A stretch of 64,000 bases of DNA from Streptomyces antnestii (GCF_004005495.1 NZ_RZYA01000004.1:186001-250000), one strand, 5' to 3'. Counted from the stretch's first letter, positions 7,170 to 16,258 are shown. A program made the numbers and translations. The notes: generated by a model from the letters alone, not told the origin.

Positions 7170-9371
7170 ATGGGCATCGCGATCACGCAGGAGCAAGAGG
7201 AGTTGGCGGACGCCGTACGCGGCTGGCTCGCGCGCGCCGTACCGCCCGAGGAAGTGCGCAAACTGCTCGACGCCCCCGCCGCCGGAGGCCGCCCCGCCCA
7301 CTGGGACGGGCTCGCCGGGCAGGGGCTGCTCGGCCTCCACCTGCCCGAGGAACACGGCGGCGGGGGAGGTGACCTCGTCGACCTCGCGGTCGTCCTCGAA
7401 GAGACGGGACGGGCCGCGCTGCCCGGCCCCTTCGCGGCCAACGCCGCCGCCTCGCTCGTCCTCAGCCACGCGGGCGCGGCGGACCTCGCCGGGCCCCTCG
7501 CGTCCGGCGACCGCATCGGGGCCGTCGCTCTCGGTACGGGCACGCTCACCGCCGTCGAGGTGGCCGACGGGCTCGTCCTCGACGGAGTGGCGCCGCCCGT
7601 CCTGTCCGGCGGCGACGCGGACCTCCTCGTCCTGGCCGCCGAGTCCGCCGCCGGGACGGTATGGGTCGCCGTCGACGCCACCGCCCCCGGGCTCAGCAGC
7701 CGTGTCCACACGAGCGCCGACCCCACACGCCCCACCGCGGAGATCACCGCCCGCGGAGCCCTCGTCCCGGCCGCCCGGATCCTCGCCGTCGACACGGCCA
7801 CCGTCCGCGACCTCGCCTCCGTCGTCCTCGCGGCCGACGCCTGCGGAGTCGCGGCGTGGGCGCTGCACACGGCGGCCGAGTACGCGAAGGTACGGGAACA
7901 GTTCGGCCGGCCCATCGGACAGTTCCAGGGCGTCAAGCACCTGTGCGCGGACATGCTCGTACGCGTCGAACAGGCGCGGGCCCTCGTGTGGGACGCGGCG
8001 CGCGCAGCGGGCGAGCACATGGGCGGGCACATGGGCGGGGACGGTGAGTCGGGTGACGGGCGCGGCCTCGTCGTCGCCCTAGCCGCCGGGACCGCGCTCG
8101 ACGCCGCGTACTCCTGCGCCAAGGACTGCATCCAGATCCTCGGCGGGATCGGCTTCACCTGGGAGCATGACGCGCATCTGTACCTGCGGCGGGCCGTCGT
8201 CGCGCGGCAGCTGCTCGGCGCGGGGGACGCGCACCGGCTCAGGGCGGTACGGCTCGCGGAGGGCGGGGCGCGGCGGGAGCTGCGCCTCGAACTGCCCGCG
8301 GAGGCCGAGGAGTTCAAGGTGCGGGCCCGCGAGGCCGTGCGGGAGGTGCGGGGTCTCGATCCGGCCGCCGCGCGCCGCGCCCTCGTGCCCACCGGATACG
8401 CGGCGCCCCATCTGCCCGAGCCGTACGGGCTCGGCGCGGGCCCGGTCCAGCAGCTCGCCGTGCAGCAGGAACTCACGGCCGCGGGCGTCCGCGTCAGCGA
8501 CCTCGGCATCGGAACCTGGGTCGTCCCCTCGCTCCTCGCCTTCGGCACCCCGGAGCAGCGGGACCGCTACCTCCTGCCCACCCTGCGCGGCGACCTCCTG
8601 TGGTGCCAGCTCTTCTCCGAACCCGGCGCGGGCTCCGACCTCGCCTCCCTGCGCACGAAGGCCGAGCGCACCGAGGACGGGCGCTGGCGCGTCAACGGGC
8701 AGAAGGTGTGGACGAGCGCCGCCCAGTGGGCCGACCACGGCATCCTGCTCGCCCGCACGAACCCGGACGCCCCCAAACACAAGGGGCTCACCTACTTCGT
8801 CGTCGACATGAAGCGGACCGAGGGCATCGACGTACGGCCCCTGAAGGAGATCACCGGGGACGCGCTCTTCAACGAGGTGTACTTCGACGACGTGCTGCTT
8901 CCCGCGGACGCCGTGGTGGGGCAGGTGGACGACGGCTGGCGCGTCGCCCGGAACACCCTCGGCAACGAACGGGTCCACATGGCCGACCAGTTGACATTCG
9001 ACACGGGCCTGGAGGCACTGATCGCCCGGGCCGGCTCCCTCGACGGCGCGTACCGGGCGCGCGTGGGCGCCCTCGCGGCGGAGGCACACGCGCTGGGCTG
9101 CATCGGGCTGCGGACGACGATGCGGCAGGTGGCCGGGGCGGAGCCGGGGCCGGGGGCTTCGGTGAGGAAACTCGTACAGACGCCGCACCAGCAGAAGGTC
9201 GCCGAGCTGGCGCTCGAGCTGCTCGGCCCGGAGGGCGCGGTGAGGGAGGGCGTGGGGGAGCGGGCGCTGCACGGATTCCTGATGTCGCGGTGCCTGACGA
9301 TCGCCGGCGGGACCACGCAGGTGCAGTTGAACGTGGTGGCGGAACGGATTCTTGGGTTGCCCAGGGACTAA
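7170..9371 (+). CDS. Fused two-domain acyl-CoA dehydrogenase (FadE34-like)
   Basis: About 733 residues, roughly twice a normal acyl-CoA dehydrogenase. The first half (about 1-350) is a degenerate dehydrogenase domain ending in YSCAKDCIQILGGIGFTWEHDAHLYLRRA. The second half (about 370-733) is a complete one with WCQLFSEPGAGSDLASL, a VNGQKVWTSAAQWADHGILL flavin-binding segment and a C-terminal GGTTQVQLNVVAERILGLPRD. In mycobacteria this fused design is typical of FadE34, which dehydrogenates C24 steroid-CoA side chains. ATG 7170 is preferred: the candidate -10 at 7157-7162 would place the transcript start at about 7169, making a leaderless mRNA. GTG 7161 is the alternative. KstR-type and second operators overlap this promoter. 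Confidence 0.85.
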   Translation: MGIAITQEQEELADAVRGWLARAVPPEEVRKLLDAPAAGGRPAHWDGLAGQGLLGLHLPEEHGGGGGDLVDLAVVLEETGRAALPGPFAANAAASLVLSHAGAADLAGPLASGDRIGAVALGTGTLTAVEVADGLVLDGVAPPVLSGGDADLLVLAAESAAGTVWVAVDATAPGLSSRVHTSADPTRPTAEITARGALVPAARILAVDTATVRDLASVVLAADACGVAAWALHTAAEYAKVREQFGRPIGQFQGVKHLCADMLVRVEQARALVWDAARAAGEHMGGHMGGDGESGDGRGLVVALAAGTALDAAYSCAKDCIQILGGIGFTWEHDAHLYLRRAVVARQLLGAGDAHRLRAVRLAEGGARRELRLELPAEAEEFKVRAREAVREVRGLDPAAARRALVPTGYAAPHLPEPYGLGAGPVQQLAVQQELTAAGVRVSDLGIGTWVVPSLLAFGTPEQRDRYLLPTLRGDLLWCQLFSEPGAGSDLASLRTKAERTEDGRWRVNGQKVWTSAAQWADHGILLARTNPDAPKHKGLTYFVVDMKRTEGIDVRPLKEITGDALFNEVYFDDVLLPADAVVGQVDDGWRVARNTLGNERVHMADQLTFDTGLEALIARAGSLDGAYRARVGALAAEAHALGCIGLRTTMRQVAGAEPGPGASVRKLVQTPHQQKVAELALELLGPEGAVREGVGERALHGFLMSRCLTIAGGTTQVQLNVVAERILGLPRD

Positions 9372-9374
9372 GGG

Positions 9375-9411
9375 GCGCCCCGAAGGGGCGCGGGGAACTG
9401 CGCGACCAGCC
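9375..9411 (+). terminator. Hairpin followed by a partial Streptomyces intergenic repeat
   Basis: GCGCCCC at 9375-9381 pairs with GGGGCGC at 9385-9391 around a GAA loop, 4 bases after the dehydrogenase stop. The bases that follow, to 9411, are a short copy of the GCGCGGGGAACTGCGCGACC repeat family that is fuller at 10508-10695. It probably acts as a terminator. Confidence 0.6.
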
Positions 9412-9455
9412 CCCACTCACCCGCAGACGACAACGCCCCGCCGTATCGTCGCCCC

Positions 9456-10370
9456 GTGGAGCTACGTCACCTGTCAGGATTCGTCGCCGTCGCAGAGGAA
9501 CTGCACTTCGGCCGCGCAGCGGAACGGCTGCACATCGCGCAGTCACCGCTCAGCCAGCAGATCAAGCTGCTCGAGCGCGACCTCGGGGTGAAGCTCTTCG
9601 AGCGGACGACACGCACGGTCCGGCTCACCCCCGCCGGGCAGGCCCTCGTGGAGCCGGCCCGGCGGCTGCTCGCCGACGCCTCCGCCGTGCGCCGCACCGT
9701 GCGCGCCGCCCACCTCGGCGAGGTCGGCCGGGTCACGGTCGGCTTCGCGGGGGCCAGCAGCTACTCCGCGCTGCCCCTGCTCACTCGGGCCGTGACCTCC
9801 CAACTCCCCGGCATCGAGCTGGTGTTGGAGGGTCAGATGTATACGGGCGAGGCGCTGCGGAGGGTCACCGAAGGCAGCCTCGACGTCGGGTTCGTCGCGC
9901 TGCCGGTGCGGCGCGGCATCACCGCCCGCGTCGTCCGCATGGAGCGCCTCGTGCTCGCCCTGCCGGACAGCCACCCTCTCGCGGACCGCGCCGAGGTCCC
10001 CGTGCGCGAGCTCGCGGGCGAGCCCATCGTGACGTTCCCGCTCTCCCGGGAGTCGGCGGTGCGCGAGGCGATGGTGCAGGCGTGCCACGACGCCGGGTTC
10101 GCGCCCCGGATCGCGCAGGAGGCGCCGGACTCGTACAACATGCTGGCCCTGGTGGGCGCCGGTGTCGGGGTGGCCGTCGTGGTCGAGTCCGCGCGCAACA
10201 TCCATCTGGAGCACGTCGTCTTCCGGCCGCTCGCCGGGGACGACGTACCGGTGCTGCCGATCGCCCTGGGCTGGCGCACCGGCAACACCTCGGCGGCGCT
10301 CGAAGCGGTCCTCCGGGTGGCGGAAGAGGTCCTTCCGACGCCGCCGGACGCCCCGGATCTTGCTGGATAG
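9456..10370 (+). CDS. LysR-family transcriptional regulator
   Basis: A 304-residue regulator with an N-terminal winged HTH (residues 1-60; ELRHLSGFVAVAEELHFGRAA then SPLSQQIKLLERDLGVKLFERT) and a two-lobe substrate-binding domain from about residue 90. It starts at GTG. Residues such as RRGITARVVRMERLVLALPDSHPLA are typical of the BenM/CatM-like LysR subgroup that senses aromatic or acyl compounds. It lies between the FadE34-like gene and the acyl-CoA dehydrogenase operon, both on the same strand. A 390-base noncoding stretch follows, so it may control the downstream operon. Confidence 0.9.
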   Translation: MELRHLSGFVAVAEELHFGRAAERLHIAQSPLSQQIKLLERDLGVKLFERTTRTVRLTPAGQALVEPARRLLADASAVRRTVRAAHLGEVGRVTVGFAGASSYSALPLLTRAVTSQLPGIELVLEGQMYTGEALRRVTEGSLDVGFVALPVRRGITARVVRMERLVLALPDSHPLADRAEVPVRELAGEPIVTFPLSRESAVREAMVQACHDAGFAPRIAQEAPDSYNMLALVGAGVGVAVVVESARNIHLEHVVFRPLAGDDVPVLPIALGWRTGNTSAALEAVLRVAEEVLPTPPDAPDLAG

Positions 10371-10507
10371 CGTCTTAATCGGGGTCGCTATTGGTCTTGG
10401 ACAGCACCTAATGGTGCGGGGCAGAGTGATCAGCAGCTCGCGACGGAGCGAGGACGGAGAGACGAGAGGACGCCCCGCATGTGGTGCCGACGAAGGCGGG
10501 GGCGTCC
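10371..10507. other. Noncoding leader before the intergenic repeat
   Basis: The 390-base gap between lysR and the acyl-CoA dehydrogenase operon is occupied mainly by the repeat at 10508-10695. The first 130 bases contain a less GC-rich stretch near 10372-10420 with TTGGAC (10398) and TAATGG, which could be promoter-like but has poor spacing. No gene is apparent. Confidence 0.4.
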
Positions 10508-10695
10508 GGCGGGTGCGGGTTTCGTCGTGGCTGGTCGCGCAGTTCCCCGCGCCCCTGAAAGGCGCACTTCGTGCGCCATCTCAGGGGCGCGCGACGGGGC
10601 AGCGGCGAAGCCGCATGCCCCAGGGGCGCGGGGCTGTGTCGACATGCGGCTCCGCCGCGTGGGCGCGACCAGCCACGACGAAACCCGCACCCGCC
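10508..10695. repeat. MITE-like intergenic repeat with 33-bp perfect terminal inverted repeats
   Basis: Bases 10508-10540 are the exact reverse complement of 10663-10695. Inside lie further hairpins (GGCGCAC/GTGCGCC at 10561-10577, and a CCGCATG/CATGCGG pair). The GCGCGGGGAACTGCGCGACCAGCC family is, from memory, common between Streptomyces genes. Shorter copies occur at 9385-9411 and about 33340-33390. It has no coding capacity. Confidence 0.85.
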
Positions 10696-10760
10696 GACCG
10701 CGACACCCCTAACGGCACACCCGCACCAACGCCTCCCGCTCCTGACCCGGAGGGATCCGT

Positions 10761-12434
10761 ATGAACTTCGCCGACCGTGACCCCGCCCTGCGGCCCCTCC
10801 TCGACCGTGTCCTGTCCGCCGACGACCGCGCCCGCGTCGAGCCGCTGCTCGCCGAGCTCGGTGAGCTGGCCGCCGGCGAGCTCGACCGGCAGGCCGCCCT
10901 CGCCGACGCCAACCCGCCGCAGCTCGTGCAGTACGCCCCCGACGGCACCCGGATCGACGAGATCGCCTTCCACCCGGCCCACGACAGGGCCGCCGCGATC
11001 GCCTACGAGCGCTTCGGCCTCGCCGCGATGTCGCACCGCCCCGGCGTCCACGGCTGGCCCACCAAGGTCCCGCACACCGTCAAGTACGCCCTGTCCTACC
11101 TGTACGTGCAGTCCGAGTTCGGCATGGCCTGCCCCCTGTCGATGACGGACTCCGCCGCCCGCATTCTGCGCCTGTTCGACCCCGAGCGGTACGCCGCCGA
11201 GATCGCCGCGCTGTCCTCCACCGACCCCGAAATCCGGGCCACCGGCGCGATGTTCATGACGGAGAAGCAAGGCGGCACCGACGTCGGCCGCACGGAGACC
11301 GTCGCCACCGACCAGGGCACCCACTGGACTCTTACCGGCAAGAAGTGGTTCGCGTCGAACCCCTCCGCCGACGTCGTCCTCACCCTCGCCCGCGTCCCCG
11401 GCCAGGGCGACGGCACGCGCGGCCTAGGCATGTTCCTGGTCCCGCGCCTGCGCCCCGACGGCACCCGCAACGCGATCCGCATCGACCGGCTCAAGGACAA
11501 ACTCGGCTCGAAGTCCATCGCCAGCGGTGAGGTGACGCTCGACGAGGCGTACGCGACTCCCGTCGGTCAACTCACCGACGGATTTCGGCAGATGGCCGAG
11601 ATGGTCAACGTCTCCCGGCTCTCCAACGCCATGCGCGCCACCGCCCTGATGCGCCGCGCCGTCCGCGAGTCCATCGACCACACCCGCGAACGCCACGTCT
11701 TCGGCAAGCCGCTCTTCGACCAGCCGCTCATGCGGGCCACGCTGCTGCCGATGATCATCGACGCGGAAGCCGCCCTGCACCTGGTCGTCGAGGCAGCGGC
11801 CCGGCTCACCGAGGCCGACGCCGGGGACGCCGCCGCCCGCGAACTCGTCCGCGTCCTCACCCCCCTCGCCAAGCACACCCTGTGCAAGCGCGCCCGTTCC
11901 GTCACCGGCGAGGCCATGGAGATCCGCGGCGGCAACGGCTACATCGAGGACTGGGTCAACCCCCGGCTCCTGCGCGACGCCCACCTCGGCTCCATCTGGG
12001 AGGGCTCCTCGAACGTCATCGCGCTCGACGTCCTGCGCTGCATGCGCCGCCAGGCCGCCCACCGCACCCTCGCCGACACCTACGGCGACCGCGTCGCCGA
12101 GACGCGGGAGCGCTGGGAACGGCTCCGCACGAAGGGCGACGCCCTCCTCGAACTCCCGCCGGAGGAACAGGAGATGAGGATCGGACGCTACGCGGACGAG
12201 CTGACGCGCGCCGTCATGGAGACCCTCCTGTACGAACAGGGCGCCCACGAGGCGCGGACCACCGGCAACGGCCGCGCCCTCCTCGTCGCCCGCACCTGCA
12301 CCGCGCTTCTCGACGACCCGGACACGCCGCCCCGCACCGCCCTGGACCACCTGGCCGAACTGGCCGAGGGTGGACACATCCCGCTCGAAACGGCCGAGGA
12401 GCCCGCCGCACATGCCCGAGCCGCACATGCCTGA
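10761..12434 (+). CDS. Acyl-CoA dehydrogenase, AidB-like subgroup
   Basis: A 557-residue flavoprotein, longer than a standard acyl-CoA dehydrogenase because of extra N- and C-terminal helical regions, as in the AidB group. Landmarks are MTEKQGGTDVGRTET (flavin site), LTGKKWFASNPSADVVLTLAR, and RGGNGYIEDWVNPRLLRDAHLGSIWEGSSNVIALDVLR, which carries the region of the catalytic base. A GGAGG site lies 8 bases before the ATG. It is first in a three-gene operon, with its stop inside the CaiB-family gene. Oxidation of a branched or unusual acyl-CoA is likely; the DNA-repair role proposed for E. coli AidB is not implied. Confidence 0.88.
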   Translation: MNFADRDPALRPLLDRVLSADDRARVEPLLAELGELAAGELDRQAALADANPPQLVQYAPDGTRIDEIAFHPAHDRAAAIAYERFGLAAMSHRPGVHGWPTKVPHTVKYALSYLYVQSEFGMACPLSMTDSAARILRLFDPERYAAEIAALSSTDPEIRATGAMFMTEKQGGTDVGRTETVATDQGTHWTLTGKKWFASNPSADVVLTLARVPGQGDGTRGLGMFLVPRLRPDGTRNAIRIDRLKDKLGSKSIASGEVTLDEAYATPVGQLTDGFRQMAEMVNVSRLSNAMRATALMRRAVRESIDHTRERHVFGKPLFDQPLMRATLLPMIIDAEAALHLVVEAAARLTEADAGDAAARELVRVLTPLAKHTLCKRARSVTGEAMEIRGGNGYIEDWVNPRLLRDAHLGSIWEGSSNVIALDVLRCMRRQAAHRTLADTYGDRVAETRERWERLRTKGDALLELPPEEQEMRIGRYADELTRAVMETLLYEQGAHEARTTGNGRALLVARTCTALLDDPDTPPRTALDHLAELAEGGHIPLETAEEPAAHARAAHA

Positions 12435-12520
12435 CCAGCACATGCCCGAGCCGCACATGTCTGAGCCTGACCAGTACCTGCCCGAGCCGCACCTGCCCCA
12501 GCCCCACCCGCCCGAGCCGC
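12406..12520 (+). repeat. Degenerate tandem repeat encoding the His/Pro/Met N-terminus of the CoA-transferase
   Basis: Units close to CCGCACATGCCCGAG recur about seven times, with increasing divergence, across the end of the acyl-CoA dehydrogenase gene and the start of the CoA-transferase. They are read in two frames by the overlapping genes. Confidence 0.7.
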
Positions 12521-13716
12521 CCCGCCCCGCATCCCCCCTGGCCGGGATGAAGGTCGTGGACCTGTCCAAGATCCTCGCCGGGCCCTACGTCACCATGTCC
12601 CTCGCGGACCTGGGTGCCGACGTCATCAAGGTCGAGCACCCCGACGGCGGCGACCCCACCCGCGCCTGGGGCCCGCCCTTCAACGGCCCCGACGCCACCT
12701 ACTACCTGGCCGCGAACCGCAACAAGCGCTCGGTGACCCTCGACCTCAAGTCCCCCGAGGGGCAGGAGGCCGTCCACCGCATGCTCGCGGACGCGGACGT
12801 GATGGTGGAGAACTTCCGCCCCGGCAGCTCCCTCGCCCGCGCCTTCGACTACCGCGAACTCAGCGAGCGTTACCCGCGCCTGGTCCTCCTGCACATCTCC
12901 GCGTTCGGCGACACGGGCCCCCTCCGGGACGAGCCCGGCTACGACATGGTCGCCCAGGCGTCGGCCGGCCTGATGTCCCTGACCGGTGAACCCGACGGCC
13001 CCCCGGTCAAGGCCGGCTACGCGATGGGCGACCTCGGTGCCGCCCTCTTCGGCCTCATCGGCGTCACCTCCGCCCTCGTCGAACGCGAACGCACCGGCAG
13101 GGGCCAGTACGTCACGACCTCGCTCTACGAGTCCCAGCTCGCCCTGCACATCAACTGGGCCACCGGCTACTTCGCCACCGGGGAGCGCCCCACCCGCCTC
13201 GGCTCGGGTCACCCGAGCCTCGTCCCGTACCAGGCCTACCCGGCGTCCGACGGGCACTTCGTGATCGCGGTCGGCAACGACGGCCTGTTCCGCCGCCTCG
13301 TCGACGCCCTCGGGCACCCGGAGTGGGCGGACGACCCGCGCTTCGCGGCCAACCGCGACCGCGTCACGAACCGGGCGGCCCTCAACGCCAAGCTGGAGTC
13401 GGTCCTCGTCGACGAGCCCGTCGCGCACTGGATCGCCCTGCTCAAGCCGCGCGGCGTCCCCGTCGCCGCCATCCGCACCCTCGACGAGGTGTACGACTGC
13501 CCGCAGACCGAGGCGCTCGGCATGGTGCAGAAGGTCGACCACCCGGAGGTGGGCCCGCTCCAGCAGGTCGCCTTCCCCGTCACGTTCCGCGGTGAGCGCC
13601 CCGCCGTGCGCACCGCACCGCCCACCCTCGGCCTGCACAGCCGGGACATACTCGCCGAACTCGGCTACGACGAAGCCGGGATCGACCGGCTGCTCAACCA
13701 CCCTCAAGGAGCCTGA
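12412..13716 (+). CDS. CaiB/BaiF-family (class III) CoA-transferase
   Basis: A 434-residue class III CoA-transferase. The core begins at PLAGMKVVDLSKILAGPYVTM and includes DVIKVEHPDGGDPTR, AANRNKRSVTLDLKSPEGQ, and ENFRPG followed by a GYDMVAQASAGLMSLTG segment where the catalytic Asp lies. ATG 12412 is chosen because GAGGAG lies 10 bases upstream; it overlaps the previous gene by 23 bases. About 45 N-terminal residues are an odd His/Pro/Met-rich repeat (HMPEPHMP-type) encoded by tandem DNA repeats. Next to a glutaryl-CoA dehydrogenase-like gene, a succinyl-CoA:glutarate or other dicarboxylate CoA-transferase role is plausible. Confidence 0.88.
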   Translation: MPEPHMPDQHMPEPHMSEPDQYLPEPHLPQPHPPEPPRPASPLAGMKVVDLSKILAGPYVTMSLADLGADVIKVEHPDGGDPTRAWGPPFNGPDATYYLAANRNKRSVTLDLKSPEGQEAVHRMLADADVMVENFRPGSSLARAFDYRELSERYPRLVLLHISAFGDTGPLRDEPGYDMVAQASAGLMSLTGEPDGPPVKAGYAMGDLGAALFGLIGVTSALVERERTGRGQYVTTSLYESQLALHINWATGYFATGERPTRLGSGHPSLVPYQAYPASDGHFVIAVGNDGLFRRLVDALGHPEWADDPRFAANRDRVTNRAALNAKLESVLVDEPVAHWIALLKPRGVPVAAIRTLDEVYDCPQTEALGMVQKVDHPEVGPLQQVAFPVTFRGERPAVRTAPPTLGLHSRDILAELGYDEAGIDRLLNHPQGA

Positions 13717-13718
13717 CC

Positions 13719-14900
13719 ATGGCGTTCGCCGCCCTCGACCCCGTCGACCCGCTGAACCTCGAAGCGCTCTTCACCGACGAGGAGCGTGCCGTGCGCGACA
13801 CGGTCCGCCAGTACCTCGACGACAAGGTCGAGCCGCACATCGCCGAGTGGTTCGAGAGCGGGGAGCTGCCCGCGCTGCCCGAACTCGCCCGCGAATTCGG
13901 CAAGATGGGCCTGCTCGGCATGCACCTGGAGGGCTACGGCTGCGCCGGCATGTCGGCCCGCGCGTACGGCATCGCATGTCGCGAGCTGGAGGCCACCGAC
14001 TCGGGTCTGCGCTCCTTCGTGTCCGTCCAGGGCTCGCTCGCCATGTTCGCGATCCACCGCTTTGGCTCCGAGGAGCAGAAGCAGGAGTGGCTGCCGCGCA
14101 TGGCGGCGGGCGAGGCCATCGGCTGCTTCGGCCTGACCGAGCCCGACCACGGCTCCGACCCGTCGTCCATGACGACGCGGGCCCGCCGCGACGGTGACGA
14201 CTGGGTTCTCGACGGCCGCAAGATGTGGATCACGAACGGCTCGGTCGCGGCCGTCGCCGTCGTCTGGGCGCAGACCGAGGACGGCGTGCGCGGCTTCGTC
14301 GTCCCGACCGACACCCCCGGCTTCTCCGCTCCCCTCATCAAGCACAAGATGTCGCTGCGGGCGAGCGTCACCAGCGAGCTGGTCCTGGACGGTGTACGGC
14401 TGCCCGCCTCGGCGCAGCTCCCCGAGGCGCGTGGCGTGGGCGCGCCGCTGACCTGCCTGAACGAGGCGCGCTACGGCATCGTGTGGGGCGTCACCGGCGC
14501 CGCGCGCTCGGCCTGGCAGGCGGCGCGTGAATACGCCCTCCAGCGCGAGCAGTTCGGCAAGCCGATCGCCGCGTTCCAGCTGACGCAGCAGAAGCTCGTC
14601 GACATGGCGCTCGAACTCCACAAGGCGACGCTGACGGCCCTGCACCTGTCCGCGCTCAAGGACTCGCCCGCCGGCGTCCACCCGGCGCAGATCAGCTTCG
14701 GCAAGCTGAACAACGTCCGCGAGGCCATCGAGATCTGCCGCACCGCCCGCACGATCCTCGGCGCCAACGGCATCTCCCTGGAGTACCCGGTGATCCGGCA
14801 CGCCAACAACCTGGAGTCCGTGCTGACGTACGAGGGCACGACCGAGATGCACACGCTGGCCCTCGGCCAGGCGCTCACGGGGCACGCGGCGTTCCGCTAG
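13719..14900 (+). CDS. Glutaryl-CoA dehydrogenase-like acyl-CoA dehydrogenase
   Basis: A 393-residue enzyme of normal family length. Landmarks are CFGLTEPDHGSDPSSM (flavin/acyl site), LDGRKMWITNGSVAAVAVVWAQ, an arginine in the LNEARYGIVWG segment, and TYEGTTEMHTLALGQALTG near the C-terminus with the catalytic Glu. The short DPVDPLNLEALFTDEERAVRDTVR N-terminus is typical of glutaryl-CoA dehydrogenases, which oxidise and decarboxylate glutaryl-CoA to crotonyl-CoA. It starts 2 bases after the CaiB-family stop. With that gene it makes a plausible glutarate or lysine-tryptophan degradation unit. Other short-chain substrates cannot be excluded. Confidence 0.85.
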   Translation: MAFAALDPVDPLNLEALFTDEERAVRDTVRQYLDDKVEPHIAEWFESGELPALPELAREFGKMGLLGMHLEGYGCAGMSARAYGIACRELEATDSGLRSFVSVQGSLAMFAIHRFGSEEQKQEWLPRMAAGEAIGCFGLTEPDHGSDPSSMTTRARRDGDDWVLDGRKMWITNGSVAAVAVVWAQTEDGVRGFVVPTDTPGFSAPLIKHKMSLRASVTSELVLDGVRLPASAQLPEARGVGAPLTCLNEARYGIVWGVTGAARSAWQAAREYALQREQFGKPIAAFQLTQQKLVDMALELHKATLTALHLSALKDSPAGVHPAQISFGKLNNVREAIEICRTARTILGANGISLEYPVIRHANNLESVLTYEGTTEMHTLALGQALTGHAAFR

Positions 14901-14924
14901 AAGCCCTTCCATAGGCAGCTCACT

Positions 14925-14961
14925 CCTGCCAGTATCTGACGACTCGTCAGATACTGGCAGG
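14925..14961. promoter_or_regulatory. 37-bp perfect palindrome overlapping the thiolase ribosome site
   Basis: Bases 14925-14942 are the exact reverse complement of 14944-14961, with one base between. The centre contains ATCTGAC-N5-GTCAGAT, the same operator as at 7126 and 31069. The right arm ends inside the AGGAGG ribosome site (14959-14964) of the thiolase starting at 14973. It may act as a repressor site, as a terminator for the operon before it, or as an RNA hairpin hiding the ribosome site. Confidence 0.7.
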
Positions 14962-14972
14962 AGGCCGTTTCC

Positions 14973-16166
14973 ATGGGCAAGGCGTACATAGTCGGCGTCG
15001 GAATGACCAAGTTCGAGAAGCCCGAGAGCCGTGACTGGCAGTACTGGGACATGGCGAAGGAGGCCGGCACCAAAGCCCTCGACGACGCGGGGATCTCGTA
15101 CGAGGACGTGGAGCAGGTACCCGTCGGCTACTGCTTCCAGGCGTCGACGGCGGGCCAACGGGCCACGTACGAACTGGGATTGACGGGCGTCCCCGTCTAC
15201 AACGTCAACAACAACTGCGCGACCGGATCCAGCGCGCTGATGCTCGCCCGCCAGTTCGTAGAGGGCGGCATCAGCGACTGCGTCCTCGCGCTCGGCTTCG
15301 AGAAGATGCAGCGCGGGGCGCTCGGCGGCGGCGCCGACGGCGGTGACTTCAAGACCTCACCGGTCGCCCGGCACTACGGCATCATGGCCGCGAAGCACGG
15401 CTTCGAGATGTCCCCGCCCACCGCCCAGATCTTCGGCGACGCGGCCCGCGAGCACATGGAGCAGTACGGCACGACAGCGGCCCAGCTCGCCGCGGTCGGC
15501 GCCAAGAACCACCGGCACTCGGTCAACAACCCCTACGCGCAGTTCCAGGACGCGTACACGGTCGACGAGATCCTCGCCGCCAAGACCATCCATGCTCCGC
15601 TCACCAAGCTCCAGTGCTCGCCCACCTCGGACGGCGCGGCGGCGGCCGTCGTCGTGTCCGAGCGGTTCGTGGAACGCCACGACCTGGACGACAAGGCCGT
15701 CGAGATCGCCGCGCAGGCCATGACGACCGACACGGGGGAGTCCTTCGCGTCCGGCTCCTGCATCGACGTCGTCGGCCAGCCCATGTCACGCGCCGCGGCC
15801 GCCCGCGTCTACGAGGCGTCAGGACTCGGCATCGAAGACGTCGACGTCATCGAGCTCCACGACTGCTTCTCCATCAACGAACTCCTCACCTACGAGGCGC
15901 TCGGCATGTGCGGACCGGGAGAGTCCGGCAAGCTCATCGAGGACGGCGCCACCACGTACGGCGGACGCTGGGTCGTGAACCCGTCCGGCGGCCTCATCTC
16001 CAAGGGGCACCCGCTCGGCGCCACCGGCATCGCCCAAGCCGCCGAACTCACCTGGCAGTTGAGGGGCGAGGCCGGGGCACGGCAGGTCGCGGACGCCCGC
16101 GTCGCACTCGCCCACAACATCGGCCTCGGCGGCGCGGCGGTGGTCACCATGCTCCGCCGCTCCTAG
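14973..16166 (+). CDS. Thiolase-family lipid-transfer protein (SCP-x/Ltp-like)
   Basis: A 397-residue thiolase-fold protein of the lipid-transfer subgroup. The nucleophile is Cys82 in [30 protein letters not shown] and [15 protein letters not shown] carry the second His/Cys set. It lacks the C-terminal SCP2 sterol-carrier domain of animal SCP-x. Actinobacterial relatives perform thiolytic or retro-aldol steps in sterol side-chain removal, often with a DUF35 partner; none is seen here. It is a single-gene unit behind a large palindrome that shares its core with two other promoters in this window. Confidence 0.87.
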   Translation: MGKAYIVGVGMTKFEKPESRDWQYWDMAKEAGTKALDDAGISYEDVEQVPVGYCFQASTAGQRATYELGLTGVPVYNVNNNCATGSSALMLARQFVEGGISDCVLALGFEKMQRGALGGGADGGDFKTSPVARHYGIMAAKHGFEMSPPTAQIFGDAAREHMEQYGTTAAQLAAVGAKNHRHSVNNPYAQFQDAYTVDEILAAKTIHAPLTKLQCSPTSDGAAAAVVVSERFVERHDLDDKAVEIAAQAMTTDTGESFASGSCIDVVGQPMSRAAAARVYEASGLGIEDVDVIELHDCFSINELLTYEALGMCGPGESGKLIEDGATTYGGRWVVNPSGGLISKGHPLGATGIAQAAELTWQLRGEAGARQVADARVALAHNIGLGGAAVVTMLRRS

Positions 16167-16168
16167 CT

Positions 16169-16258
16169 CCGCCGGTCCTACGCCCGCCTGTCCTGGACCC
16201 GCCGGTCCTGGGCGCACCCATCCTGGGCCCGCCGGTCCTAGGTCCGACGGCCCAGGGC
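16169..16258 (+). repeat. Six degenerate 15-bp tandem repeats
   Basis: Units of the form CCGCCGGTCCTRSGY fill 16169-16258 with a strict 15-base period, directly after the thiolase stop and before the MFS gene. They are noncoding. Copies 1, 3 and 5 are closest to each other, suggesting a 30-base higher-order unit. Confidence 0.75.

Noticed and set aside
10395..10425. DasR-like site near TTGGTCTTGGAC
   Set aside because: Only half the expected palindrome is present and no amino-sugar gene is adjacent.
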